From contig SKRJ01000089.1 in the NCBI GenBank assembly GCA_007118555.1, positions 1-6,598 of the forward strand: DNA of 6,598 nucleotides, written 5' to 3'. Position 1 is the stretch's first letter; each line of letters starts with the position of its first letter. The notes beneath the pieces are model-generated. The model was not told where the DNA came from. It searched no databases and worked only from the letters and a program-made list of their open reading frames with translations. Origin of the DNA: Anaerolineae bacterium (GTDB lineage Bacteria; Chloroflexota; Anaerolineae; UBA1429). Made by a program: the position numbers and the translations under genes. Shown in pieces: positions 1 to 5,386 of this stretch.

Positions 1-279
1 CTGGTGCACATGCATGTGGGCAACGCCGTGATGGTCCCCGGTATGCCGGCCTATGGCGACCTGCATCCGCGCTTTGGCTACCCCAATAGCGAGAACGACA
101 CCTCCGAGCTGATCGAGTTCCTCGAGGGGCTGTTCGAGATCGGCTATCTGCAGGACGATCCGCCCGGGATCAAGCCCTGGGTGGGCATTGAGGTCAGGCC
201 CCAGGAGGGCGAGACCTCCGAGATGATCTGGGCGCAAACCAAGCGCGTCTGGCGCGAGGCCTGGTCGGCGCTGTCCTAG
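1..279 (+). CDS. C-terminal part of a sugar phosphate isomerase/epimerase-like TIM-barrel protein (5' end outside window)
   Basis: The reading frame is open from base 1 and ends at TAG (277-279), leaving 92 codons of the C-terminus. It opens with a V-H-M-H-V-G-N motif, followed by Y-G-D-L-H-P-R-F-G, a charged S-E-N-D-T-S-E-L helix start, and W-V-G-I-E-V-R-P near the end. This fits the last strands of the AP-endonuclease-2/xylose-isomerase-like TIM barrel, where His and Glu at strand ends bind a divalent metal. Family members isomerise or epimerise sugars or sugar derivatives in the cytoplasm; the substrate cannot be told from this fragment. A GTG at 4-6 is almost certainly internal, because the frame has no stop upstream within the window and a metal-ligand motif sits right at its start. 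The next gene on the same strand begins 32 nt downstream, so the two may be co-transcribed. The family call rests on motif recall. Confidence 0.72.
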   Translation: MVHMHVGNAVMVPGMPAYGDLHPRFGYPNSENDTSELIEFLEGLFEIGYLQDDPPGIKPWVGIEVRPQEGETSEMIWAQTKRVWREAWSALS

Positions 280-298
280 GTACGGTGGCTCTTACGGC

Positions 299-304
299 AG
301 GAGG
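299..304 (+). promoter_or_regulatory. Shine-Dalgarno site AGGAGG that fixes the start of the small membrane protein
   Basis: A perfect AGGAGG lies 7 nt before the GTG at 312. The longer in-frame GTG at 285 has no comparable site, so the shorter start is preferred. Confidence 0.7.
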
Positions 305-311
305 CGGCTAC

Positions 312-677
312 GTGCGCAATCGCAGCATCATGGTGGTGATCGCTCTGTTGGCTCTGTTGATCTGGGCGGGCGCTGTCGCGTTCATGCACCGGCATCCGCC
401 GAGCGCAGAGAATCAGATGATTCTGATCATCATGTTTGGCTCGGGCGTATTATGTACCGTGATGCCGCTGTCCTATGGGCTGAACGCCCGCTATGCCTCG
501 CCGTTGGGGCGGGTGGGCGACATGAACCGCGCCCTGCGGCAGGGGCTGCTGACGGCGCTGGTCACCGGTGTGCTGCTGGCGCTGCATCTGATGCGCATGC
601 TCCCGATGGATCGTGCGCTCGTGCTGGTGGCCATCGTCGTTCTGCTCGAGGCCCTGTTCTATATCCGCAGGCGCTAG
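312..677 (+). CDS. Small four-helix integral membrane protein, unknown function
   Basis: This 121-aa protein starts at GTG 312. Four hydrophobic segments are visible at about residues 6-25, 35-57, 78-97 and 101-118. Basic residues cluster at the N-terminus (R-N-R), in the loop at 60-77 and at the very end (I-R-R-R), while the loops between helices 1-2 and 3-4 are short. By the positive-inside rule both ends face the cytoplasm. No catalytic or transport motif is visible and I do not recognise the family. The gene sits 32 nt after the TIM-barrel gene on the same strand and is followed by a strong terminator, so it is probably the last gene of that transcript. A link to sugar metabolism is only positional. 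The coding call is supported by the Shine-Dalgarno site and by the hydrophobicity pattern. Confidence 0.75.
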   Translation: MRNRSIMVVIALLALLIWAGAVAFMHRHPPSAENQMILIIMFGSGVLCTVMPLSYGLNARYASPLGRVGDMNRALRQGLLTALVTGVLLALHLMRMLPMDRALVLVAIVVLLEALFYIRRR

Positions 678-700
678 CGGCGCCCTGGGCGCACATACAG

Positions 701-731
701 AAAAGAGGCGGGCATGTGCCCGCCTCTTTTT
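701..731. terminator. Bidirectional intrinsic terminator between convergent genes
   Basis: Two perfect 14-bp arms, AAAAGAGGCGGGCA (701-714) and TGCCCGCCTCTTTT (717-730), flank a central TG. Folded RNA would open to a 4-nt loop with a GC-rich stem. The plus strand ends the stem in a run of five T, and the minus strand ends it in TTTT. It lies 23 nt after the stop of the membrane-protein gene and 18 nt after the end of the ATPase gene, so it can stop transcription from both sides. Confidence 0.92.
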
Positions 732-749
732 GGGTGCAGTCACTCTGCT

Positions 750-1850
750 CTATACGATGGCTACTTCGGTGTCGCGGTCAAAGATGTGCATATTGTCCAT
801 GTTTATCAACACCTCGACCTCCTGGCCCACGCGGGCGGCGGTGCGAGGGTCGACACGGGCGATATAGTTCTTGTTCCCGCTGACGAGATACAGGAACACC
901 TCGTTGCCCATCAGCTCGGTCACATCCACGCGGGAGTTGACGGGCGCGCCGATGATGCCCGGAGGCGCATAGTTGGGATCGTGCACGTCCTCCGGCCGTA
1001 CGCCAAAGATGACCTCTTTGCCAAGGTAGCTTTCCAAGGCCTGGGTGCGGTTCGACGGAATCTCCACTTTGAAGCTGCCGCCGTCCAGATACATCTTGTC
1101 GCGCGAACCTGTGAGGGTTACATCGAAAAAGTTCATGGCCGGGCTGCCGATGAAACCTGCGACGAACACATTAGCAGGCAGGTTGTACAGCTCTTGGGGC
1201 GTGTCAACCTGTTGCAGGATGCCATCACGCATGACGGCGATCCGCGTACCCATGGTCATGGCCTCAACCTGGTCGTGGGTCACATAGATGAACGTGGTCT
1301 CCAGGCGCTGGTGCAGCTTGGATAGCTCGGAGCGCGTCTGTACGCGCAGCTTGGCGTCCAGGTTGGAGAGGGGCTCGTCCATGAGGAACACGGCCGGCTC
1401 ACGAACAATGGCGCGGCCCAGTGCCACACGCTGGCGCTGGCCGCCGGAAAGCGCCTTGGGCTTGCGATCAAGCAGCTCTTGAATGCCCAAAAGGCCTGCT
1501 GACTCGCGTACGCGACGCTCGATCTCGGCACGAGGCGTCTTGCGTAGCTTGAGCCCGAATGCCATGTTGTCGTACACGCTCATGTGGGGATAGAGCGCAT
1601 AGCTCTGGAACACCATGGCGATGTCGCGATCTTTGGGGGCTACATCGTTGACCAAGCGGTCTCCGATATAGATGTTGCCGCCGGTGATTTCTTCGAGCCC
1701 TGCGAGCAGGCGGAGCGAGGTGGTTTTGCCGCAGCCGGATGGCCCGACGAATACGAGGAACTCTTTGTCCGCAACGTCCACCGACATGTCATTGACAGCG
1801 ATGACGTCACCGAACTGCTTGACCACATGGTCATAGGTCACACTTGCCAT
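750..1850 (-). CDS. Carbohydrate ABC transporter ATP-binding protein, MalK/UgpC/MsmX type
   Basis: The 366-aa protein is full length for this family. It carries Walker A G-P-S-G-C-G-K-T-T (36-44), the Q-loop F-Q-S-Y-A-L-Y-P-H-M (81-90), the signature L-S-G-G-Q (134-138), Walker B F-L-M-D-E (155-159), the D-loop S-N-L-D-A (162-166) and switch His192 in T-H-D. Residues from about 235 carry the I-G-S-P-A-M-N and R-P-E-D (285-288) motifs of the MalK-type regulatory/TOBE domain. It should hydrolyse ATP as a dimer on the inner face of a sugar importer. ATG at 1850 is preceded by AAGGAG with a 6-nt spacer. No permease or binding-protein gene adjoins it: the gene has its own promoter and terminator, so it may serve several importers as MsmX does in Bacillus (known for that family, inferred here). 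The sugar is unknown. Confidence 0.97.
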   Translation of the reverse strand: MASVTYDHVVKQFGDVIAVNDMSVDVADKEFLVFVGPSGCGKTTSLRLLAGLEEITGGNIYIGDRLVNDVAPKDRDIAMVFQSYALYPHMSVYDNMAFGLKLRKTPRAEIERRVRESAGLLGIQELLDRKPKALSGGQRQRVALGRAIVREPAVFLMDEPLSNLDAKLRVQTRSELSKLHQRLETTFIYVTHDQVEAMTMGTRIAVMRDGILQQVDTPQELYNLPANVFVAGFIGSPAMNFFDVTLTGSRDKMYLDGGSFKVEIPSNRTQALESYLGKEVIFGVRPEDVHDPNYAPPGIIGAPVNSRVDVTELMGNEVFLYLVSGNKNYIARVDPRTAARVGQEVEVLINMDNMHIFDRDTEVAIV

Positions 1851-2082
1851 CGGAATCTCCTTGTCATCTCGAACCCAGTTGTTTGCTTTTGTCCACGGGC
1901 GGCAGAACTATTCGGTCAGCCCCGGCGGCTCGTGTGAGCGGACCGGAGCCGGGCTCATTGCCAAAACCGTCCCCCCGCAGAACAGACCTCGGTCAGAGGC
2001 GTTCGTCTCTTTGTATGGGCCTCCTTTCCGGAGTGGTCCGCATCGACCAGGGCCCCGAGCGCCACTCTGCCATGTGACAAGG

Positions 2083-2101
2083 GAGGGTTCTCGTAACCCT
2101 C
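2083..2101 (-). promoter_or_regulatory. Inverted repeat GAGGGTT-N5-AACCCTC at the ATPase transcript start
   Basis: Two perfect 7-bp arms around 5 nt begin about 3 nt downstream of the predicted transcription start. The site could be a repressor operator or a 5'-terminal RNA hairpin that protects the transcript. The sequence alone does not separate these. Confidence 0.45.
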
Positions 2102-2110
2102 AGTGTTGGC

Positions 2111-2139
2111 ACTGTAGCACACGTTTTCGCGATGGTCAA
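2111..2139 (-). promoter_or_regulatory. Housekeeping-type promoter for the ABC ATPase gene
   Basis: On the minus strand TTGACC (2139-2134) and TACAGT (2116-2111) are separated by exactly 17 bp, and TGC directly before the -10 box makes it an extended -10. Transcription would start near 2104, some 250 nt ahead of the start codon. Confidence 0.62.
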
Positions 2140-2215
2140 GCCCGATTGCGTTGAGTTTGCCCAGCGCGGCGCTACAGTCGTTGCGGAGCTCGGGCACCGT
2201 GCCGTCTCTGCTGCG

Positions 2216-2914
2216 TCAGCGCATGGGGCGTTTGCCCGCCGCGATCAGCTTGGTGTTAAGCGCCTCGCGCTTGGCACTGGCCAGCGCCGGGCCCACATAG
2301 TAAAAGTCAAAAAGCAGATCCAGTACGTCCAGGTTCCATTCCGCCTCGCCGGGTTCGACCTCGACGATCTCGCCGCTGCGGGTGTCCTTGATGGGGTGGG
2401 CGGCAAAGTTGCCGATCACACGTATCGCGTCCACCTGGGCGGCGATGTAGGACGGCAGATCGGGGAGCACCGCCTGTATCTGCTCTGACAGGGTGTTTTG
2501 CCGCGCCGCACCCTGCTCGCGGAGCACCGTTTGCAGGCAGCGACGTGAGAGCGCCGCGCTGGCCTTGGGGCTCACCGAGAGCACGTGGGCGGCCTCGACA
2601 TAATCCCGCGCGATATGCGGCGGTGTCTCGGGGGGCACCAGGCGTTCGGGCGCAGGCGGCACGAGGAGCCGCTCTGCGAGCACCTCGTAGGCATTCTCCT
2701 CGTCATCAAAGGCGATCTGTTCCACGGCGACGATCACCTGGCGACATCCCGGGCAGACGCTGCTATCCAGGCGATAGCCATCCTTGGAGGCCGACGCGTC
2801 GCCCAGGATGTGGTGCGGGGTGAGCATGATGCCCTTGAGCCGCTCGCCGATCAACTGCACCGTCACCTGGCAATGGGGACATGTGACGGTCGAGCCGGGA
2901 GAGTAGATGCCCAT
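2216..2914 (-). CDS. DUF4145-type protein with an N-terminal zinc ribbon
   Basis: The 232-aa protein begins with two Cys pairs, C-P-H-C (12-15) and C-P-G-C (54-57), a plausible four-Cys zinc ribbon. Residues about 101-205 form an all-helical domain with A-R-D-Y-V-E-A, S-R-R-C-L-Q-T-V-L-R, R-V-I-G-N-F-A-A-H-P and a late aromatic helix (L-L-F-D-F-Y-Y-V). This is the pattern I associate with DUF4145. That domain occurs alone and as an accessory part of nucleases and restriction proteins, but its biochemical role is not established. There is no signal peptide or membrane segment, so it should be cytosolic. ATG at 2914 has GGAGG 5 nt upstream and a promoter just beyond, so the gene appears to be transcribed alone. 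A defence role is possible but nothing beside it supports one. Confidence 0.87.
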   Translation of the reverse strand: MGIYSPGSTVTCPHCQVTVQLIGERLKGIMLTPHHILGDASASKDGYRLDSSVCPGCRQVIVAVEQIAFDDEENAYEVLAERLLVPPAPERLVPPETPPHIARDYVEAAHVLSVSPKASAALSRRCLQTVLREQGAARQNTLSEQIQAVLPDLPSYIAAQVDAIRVIGNFAAHPIKDTRSGEIVEVEPGEAEWNLDVLDLLFDFYYVGPALASAKREALNTKLIAAGKRPMR

Positions 2915-2952
2915 GCAATCCTCCAGGGGGTCGGCGAACGCTTGCTGGCCTC

Positions 2953-2980
2953 ATTCTGGACGGCGGGCGCGCTTTGTCAA
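2953..2980 (-). promoter_or_regulatory. Promoter for the DUF4145-type gene
   Basis: On the minus strand a perfect TTGACA (2980-2975) is followed after 16 bp by CAGAAT (2958-2953), which keeps the key A and final T of a -10 box. The start would fall near 2946, leaving a leader of about 30 nt before the ATG at 2914. Confidence 0.6.
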
Positions 2981-3004
2981 GGGCGTGGCGGCGAGTTACG
3001 CACA

Positions 3005-3034
3005 GCAAGGGCGCCCCTGCACGTGTGCCCTTGC
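3005..3034 (-). repeat. Inverted repeat GCAAGGGC / GCCCTTGC, possible terminator of the heliorhodopsin operon
   Basis: Perfect 8-bp arms (3005-3012 and 3027-3034) enclose 14 nt. The element lies just after the end of the 36-aa ORF and before the DUF4145 promoter, where a terminator would be expected. On the minus strand it is not followed by a T run, so an intrinsic terminator is not proven; an operator for the downstream promoter is the alternative. Confidence 0.4.
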
Positions 3035-3042
3035 CCGCCTCG

Positions 3043-3153
3043 CTACGGATCGTGTTCGCTCCAGTCCAGTTGCCGCTCGGGAAGGTCCAGCGCCTGGCTC
3101 AAACGCGCATCCACGACGTCGGCCTCGGTCGCATAGACGCCTCGGCTTGTCAT
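3043..3153 (-). CDS. Candidate 36-aa small protein, start overlapping the methyltransferase stop
   Basis: The start codon shares an ATGA overlap with the TGA of the methyltransferase gene, the classic arrangement for translational coupling, and the frame ends at TAG (3045-3043). The peptide begins M-T-S-R-G-V-Y-A-T-E-A-D and ends L-D-W-S-E-H-D-P. It is acidic and rich in helix-forming residues, with no membrane segment or signal peptide. Most of its codons end in G or C, as in neighbouring genes. A GGGGAT lies just upstream as a weak Shine-Dalgarno site. I do not recognise a family, and a 36-codon frame can arise by chance in GC-rich DNA, so the call rests mainly on the overlap and its place in the operon. 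Confidence 0.45.
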   Translation of the reverse strand: MTSRGVYATEADVVDARLSQALDLPERQLDWSEHDP

Positions 3154-3977
3154 GAGCGATCCCCGCTGGAGGGCGGGCGCATGCCCAACACCGTGAACAG
3201 CGTGTCGTCGGAGCGGGCGGGCTCCCAGGTGAACTCGTGGCAGGCCCGGACCTCGGTCAGGCCCGCGTTCTCGTACAGGGCGATGGCCTCTTGCTGGTTG
3301 TACGAGAGGGTGGCCGGCGAACGCACATGGCGCTCCTCGGCCACGACGTCGCCATCGACGAGGCGCTGGTACAGGTCGTCGGTGTGCTCCAGCCGCGTCG
3401 CCGGATCAAAGCGGGCGTGGGCCAGGTGTCGAAAGAGGGCGCCATCCTCAGGCCGCACCGCCGAGCGCTCTCGCGTCGTCTCCAGCGGATCGCCCTCACG
3501 CCACAGCGTCATGAACGAGGCCACGAGAGCGCCTCCCGGCTCCAGGTGGGCGACGAGGCGTTCCATGGCGACGGCGGCCTGCTCCCGATCGGTGATGAGC
3601 TGCAGCGAGCTGGAGGGCACGAGGATGGTCCGGTAGCGGCGGGGCAGGTCCAGCTCTTCCATGTATTGCTCGTAGAGCGCGACGTCGAGGCCCTGGGCCC
3701 GGGCCCGTGCCTGACACAGGGCCAGCATCTCGGGCGAGTTGTCCACACCATCGATGTCGATGCCCTGCGCGATATAGTCCAGCAGCAGGCGCCCCGTGCC
3801 GCAGCCCACATCGAGGACGGGCTGGCCATAGCGCTCGATGGCCTCGCGGTAGAAAAAGCGATCGGGCCACTGGGACGTGTCGCCGCGCAACACGTCCCAG
3901 GCCTCGGCCATCAGGCCCCGGTACTCGTAGGGGGCAATGTCATCGCGCCCCCTTTTCTCGTCATGCGTTGCAGACAT
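3150..3977 (-). CDS. Class I SAM-dependent methyltransferase, substrate unknown
   Basis: The 275-aa protein has the Rossmann-type methyltransferase signature. Motif I is V-L-D-V-G-C-G-T-G (54-62), acidic motif II is G-V-D-N-S (77-81), a further strand is T-I-L-V-P-S-S-S-L (117-125), and the post-motif L-E-P-G-G (145-149) precedes the next strand. The C-terminal 120 residues form a beta-rich part typical of small-molecule methyltransferases such as Methyltransf_25-like proteins. It should be cytosolic and transfer a methyl group from SAM to a substrate that cannot be read from the sequence. ATG at 3977 has only a weak upstream site (GAGG at 11 nt). It begins 27 nt after the heliorhodopsin stop with no promoter between, so co-transcription is likely. 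Its last codon overlaps the ATG of a 36-aa ORF. Confidence 0.92.
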   Translation of the reverse strand: MSATHDEKRGRDDIAPYEYRGLMAEAWDVLRGDTSQWPDRFFYREAIERYGQPVLDVGCGTGRLLLDYIAQGIDIDGVDNSPEMLALCQARARAQGLDVALYEQYMEELDLPRRYRTILVPSSSLQLITDREQAAVAMERLVAHLEPGGALVASFMTLWREGDPLETTRERSAVRPEDGALFRHLAHARFDPATRLEHTDDLYQRLVDGDVVAEERHVRSPATLSYNQQEAIALYENAGLTEVRACHEFTWEPARSDDTLFTVLGMRPPSSGDRS

Positions 3978-4004
3978 GACCTGCCACGCCTCGAGCCTGT
4001 CCGT

Positions 4005-4835
4005 CTACACCGGCGCCAGCGTGCCGGCAAAGATCAGCCAGGCGAGAATGGTCTTGGCCACCAGGCTCAGCACGATATAGCCCCGCTCCCCGTACAGATA
4101 ATCCTGCCAGCGGCCGATCTTTTTGTACTGGAGCCACATGTTGAGGGCAAAGATGTTGAAAAAGACAAACAGCGTAGGGATGATGGCATACACAAAGGCG
4201 GGCGGCGAGGCGTCGGGGCTGTCGAGGGCCGCAAAAAAGTGCACCACGATCACGATCCAGGGCACAATGCCGGCGATACAGCCATAGATGAACGACGTCC
4301 AGTTGGTCCGGGCCGTGGTCTGGTTGTGCAGCTCCATCACATGGCCGAACAGGTTCATCATTGCGTTGATGCCAAAGAGGGCGATGATGGCGCCCAGATC
4401 CCAGACGCCGACGAGCATGCCAATGAGGACGATCATGAGCGACGAGCTCAGCGCATACTCCCAGAACCGCGCCGGGTTCATGCCGCGCTCCAGGTTGAGC
4501 ACGTACCAGCGATAGCCAAACGTGCCCAGGCTGAAATGGGCGACGGCGGAGAGCAGCAGAAACGCTGCTACCGCGGGGCCAAAGCGCAGCGCATAGGCCA
4601 GCGTCGGATCGGGCACCAGCGCAAAGGCCTGCGGATCGAACCGCAAAAAGTTGGTATAGATCGGGTAGGTGGTGTCGTTGCTCAGGACGATCATCAGTAT
4701 ACCCTGTACGAGATGCAGCGCGCCCATGATCAGGTTAAAGCGGCGCAGGCGCACATAATCCTCTTGCTCAAAGGGTGGCTTGGCAGGGACCGGATCGGTG
4801 CGTCGCCCACGTGTACGCGAAGGTCGCTTGGCCAT
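4005..4835 (-). CDS. Heliorhodopsin (retinal-binding seven-helix photoreceptor-like protein)
   Basis: The 276-aa protein has seven hydrophobic segments at about 31-52, 78-103, 124-145, 147-171, 179-204, 211-237 and 249-273. Helix 7 has S-L-V-A-K-T-I-L-A-W, placing the retinal Schiff-base lysine at Lys261. Helix 3 starts F-W-E-Y, giving counterion Glu126, and helix 4 carries the family-like G-A-I-I-A-L-F-G-I-N-A. His41 and His100 match the conserved cavity histidines. Offsets to heliorhodopsin 48C12 (H23, H80, E107, K241) are a constant 18-20 residues. Family members bind retinal, have slow photocycles, do not pump ions like type 1 rhodopsins, and sit with the N-terminus inside; the Arg/Lys-rich first 12 residues agree. 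ATG 4835 has AAAGGA 10 nt upstream and a 45-nt leader; the in-frame GTG at 4868 lacks a ribosome site. The physiological role is unknown. Confidence 0.96.
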   Translation of the reverse strand: MAKRPSRTRGRRTDPVPAKPPFEQEDYVRLRRFNLIMGALHLVQGILMIVLSNDTTYPIYTNFLRFDPQAFALVPDPTLAYALRFGPAVAAFLLLSAVAHFSLGTFGYRWYVLNLERGMNPARFWEYALSSSLMIVLIGMLVGVWDLGAIIALFGINAMMNLFGHVMELHNQTTARTNWTSFIYGCIAGIVPWIVIVVHFFAALDSPDASPPAFVYAIIPTLFVFFNIFALNMWLQYKKIGRWQDYLYGERGYIVLSLVAKTILAWLIFAGTLAPV

Positions 4836-4886
4836 GATGCGGTGATCCTTTCTTACCGTTTCTGGCACTATCGAAATCTTGACACC

Positions 4887-4915
4887 AGTCTAGCACGGTT
4901 GCTTTCCTCAGTCAA
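4887..4915 (-). promoter_or_regulatory. Promoter for the heliorhodopsin operon
   Basis: On the minus strand TTGACT (4915-4910) and TAGACT (4892-4887) are 17 bp apart, with TGC just before the -10 box (extended -10). The predicted start near 4880 leaves about 45 nt before the ATG at 4835 but only about 12 nt before the upstream GTG, which supports the ATG start. Confidence 0.62.
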
Positions 4916-4925
4916 TGAGCCCATG

Positions 4926-4995
4926 CGATCTGATCAGGATTTTGCGCATTGTGCCGTTGATTAGCCAGCTATTTGGTTGGTATGGCATCAGATCG
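4926..4995. repeat. Separated inverted repeat ATCAGATCG upstream of the heliorhodopsin promoter
   Basis: CGATCTGAT (4926-4934) and its exact reverse complement ATCAGATCG (4987-4995) lie 61 bp apart centre to centre, about six helical turns. The match extends to TGGG on the outer side if a 2-nt gap is allowed. The promoter-proximal copy contains the palindrome CTGATCAG (4930-4937) and sits just upstream of the -35 box, at roughly -46 to -54 from the predicted start. This could be a pair of activator or repressor sites; a chance match cannot be excluded. Confidence 0.35.
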
Positions 4996-5009
4996 TGGGA
5001 GCACCCAGG

Positions 5010-5045
5010 CGACAAATGGCAAGGACCGTTCCCAAGCAACGGCCC
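5010..5045 (-). terminator. Probable weak intrinsic terminator after the 97-aa gene
   Basis: In minus-strand RNA, GGGCCGUU (5045-5038) pairs with AACGGUCC (5030-5023) over 8 bp including one G-U pair, around a 7-nt loop. The following UUGCCAUUUG is only partly U-rich, so efficiency may be low. Confidence 0.45.
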
Positions 5046-5080
5046 TCGTGAACTGACAGATGAGGCATCACGGCCATGCA

Positions 5081-5374
5081 TCACATCATAGTGGCCCAAT
5101 CGGTCTCCGTTGTCTCCCTGATGTCGGCGGTCATGAACTGCATCAACCCCGCTACCTGCAGGGCGGCTTCGACCTCCTGGGCGGTGTCGGCCTCCCAGAG
5201 GCACACAGGGTGATCGCCCGTCGCAAAGCTCTGCGGGATCCATGTGTACAGGCACTTGGCCGGCAACTGACCCTCTTCCATCGCCTTGGCAAACTCGGGC
5301 GCACCCTGCTCCAGGAATGCCAGGGTCTCTGTGGGGTCGCCGGTGAGGGTGTGGATAACCAGGAACTTGGACAT
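5081..5374 (-). CDS. 97-aa protein with a predicted ferredoxin-like (dimeric alpha-beta barrel) fold
   Basis: The 97-aa protein shows a likely beta-alpha-beta-beta-alpha-beta order. The strands are F-L-V-I-H-T-L (4-10), K-C-L-Y-T-W-I (40-46), P-V-C-L-W-E-A (56-62) and a last one around 79-87. The helices lie at about 13-34 and 64-74. This pattern matches small stand-alone alpha-beta barrel proteins of the kind annotated as domains of unknown function, which often dimerise; I cannot name the exact family. Two cysteines (41, 58) and the W-E-A-D turn are noticeable, but no catalytic site is evident. It should be cytosolic. ATG at 5374 follows AAAGGAG with a 7-nt spacer. A near-consensus promoter 130 nt upstream and a hairpin downstream suggest a short, well-expressed transcript separate from the heliorhodopsin operon. 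Confidence 0.85.
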   Translation of the reverse strand: MSKFLVIHTLTGDPTETLAFLEQGAPEFAKAMEEGQLPAKCLYTWIPQSFATGDHPVCLWEADTAQEVEAALQVAGLMQFMTADIRETTETDWATMM

Positions 5375-5386
5375 GACGGCGCTCCT

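Larger units (their letters stand above)
1851..2215 (-). other. 365-bp gene-free region: promoter plus long leader of the ABC ATPase gene
   Basis: Read on the minus strand this stretch holds the end of the upstream DUF4145 transcript, a promoter (2111-2139), an inverted repeat at the start of the transcript (2083-2101), about 250 nt of GC-rich untranslated leader, and the ATPase Shine-Dalgarno site AAGGAG (1857-1862). I see no T-rich intrinsic terminator for the upstream gene and no riboswitch class that I can name. The leader is unusually long for a gene in this compact segment. Confidence 0.6.

Noticed and set aside
285..311. Longer GTG start for the small membrane protein
   Set aside because: The perfect AGGAGG at 299-304 lies inside this extension and is correctly spaced for GTG 312.
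714..1325. A 203-codon plus-strand frame antisense to the ATPase gene
   Set aside because: It is the complement of a gene with all ABC ATPase motifs, starts inside the terminator, and shows no domain of its own.
1993..2073. A 26-aa ORF in the leader of the ABC ATPase gene (minus strand)
   Set aside because: The ATG has no purine-rich ribosome site, and the stop is far from the ATPase start, so there is no support beyond an open frame.
1851..2104. A named riboswitch in the ATPase leader
   Set aside because: I looked for the conserved cores of the common classes (cobalamin, SAM, c-di-GMP, ZTP, glycine, T-box) and found no convincing match; only generic GC-rich stems are present.
4836..4868. 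Extended heliorhodopsin start at GTG 4868 adding 11 residues
   Set aside because: There is no ribosome site before it and only about 12 nt from the predicted transcription start, while ATG 4835 has AAAGGA upstream.
3237..4964. A 575-codon open frame on the plus strand, antisense to heliorhodopsin and the methyltransferase
   Set aside because: Its translation is rich in His, Arg and Gly with no domain or membrane pattern, while the minus strand encodes two clear families over the same bases. It is a GC-rich shadow frame.
4991..5080. A 29-aa minus-strand frame just after the 97-aa gene
   Set aside because: It runs through the probable terminator hairpin, has no ribosome site and no plausible composition.
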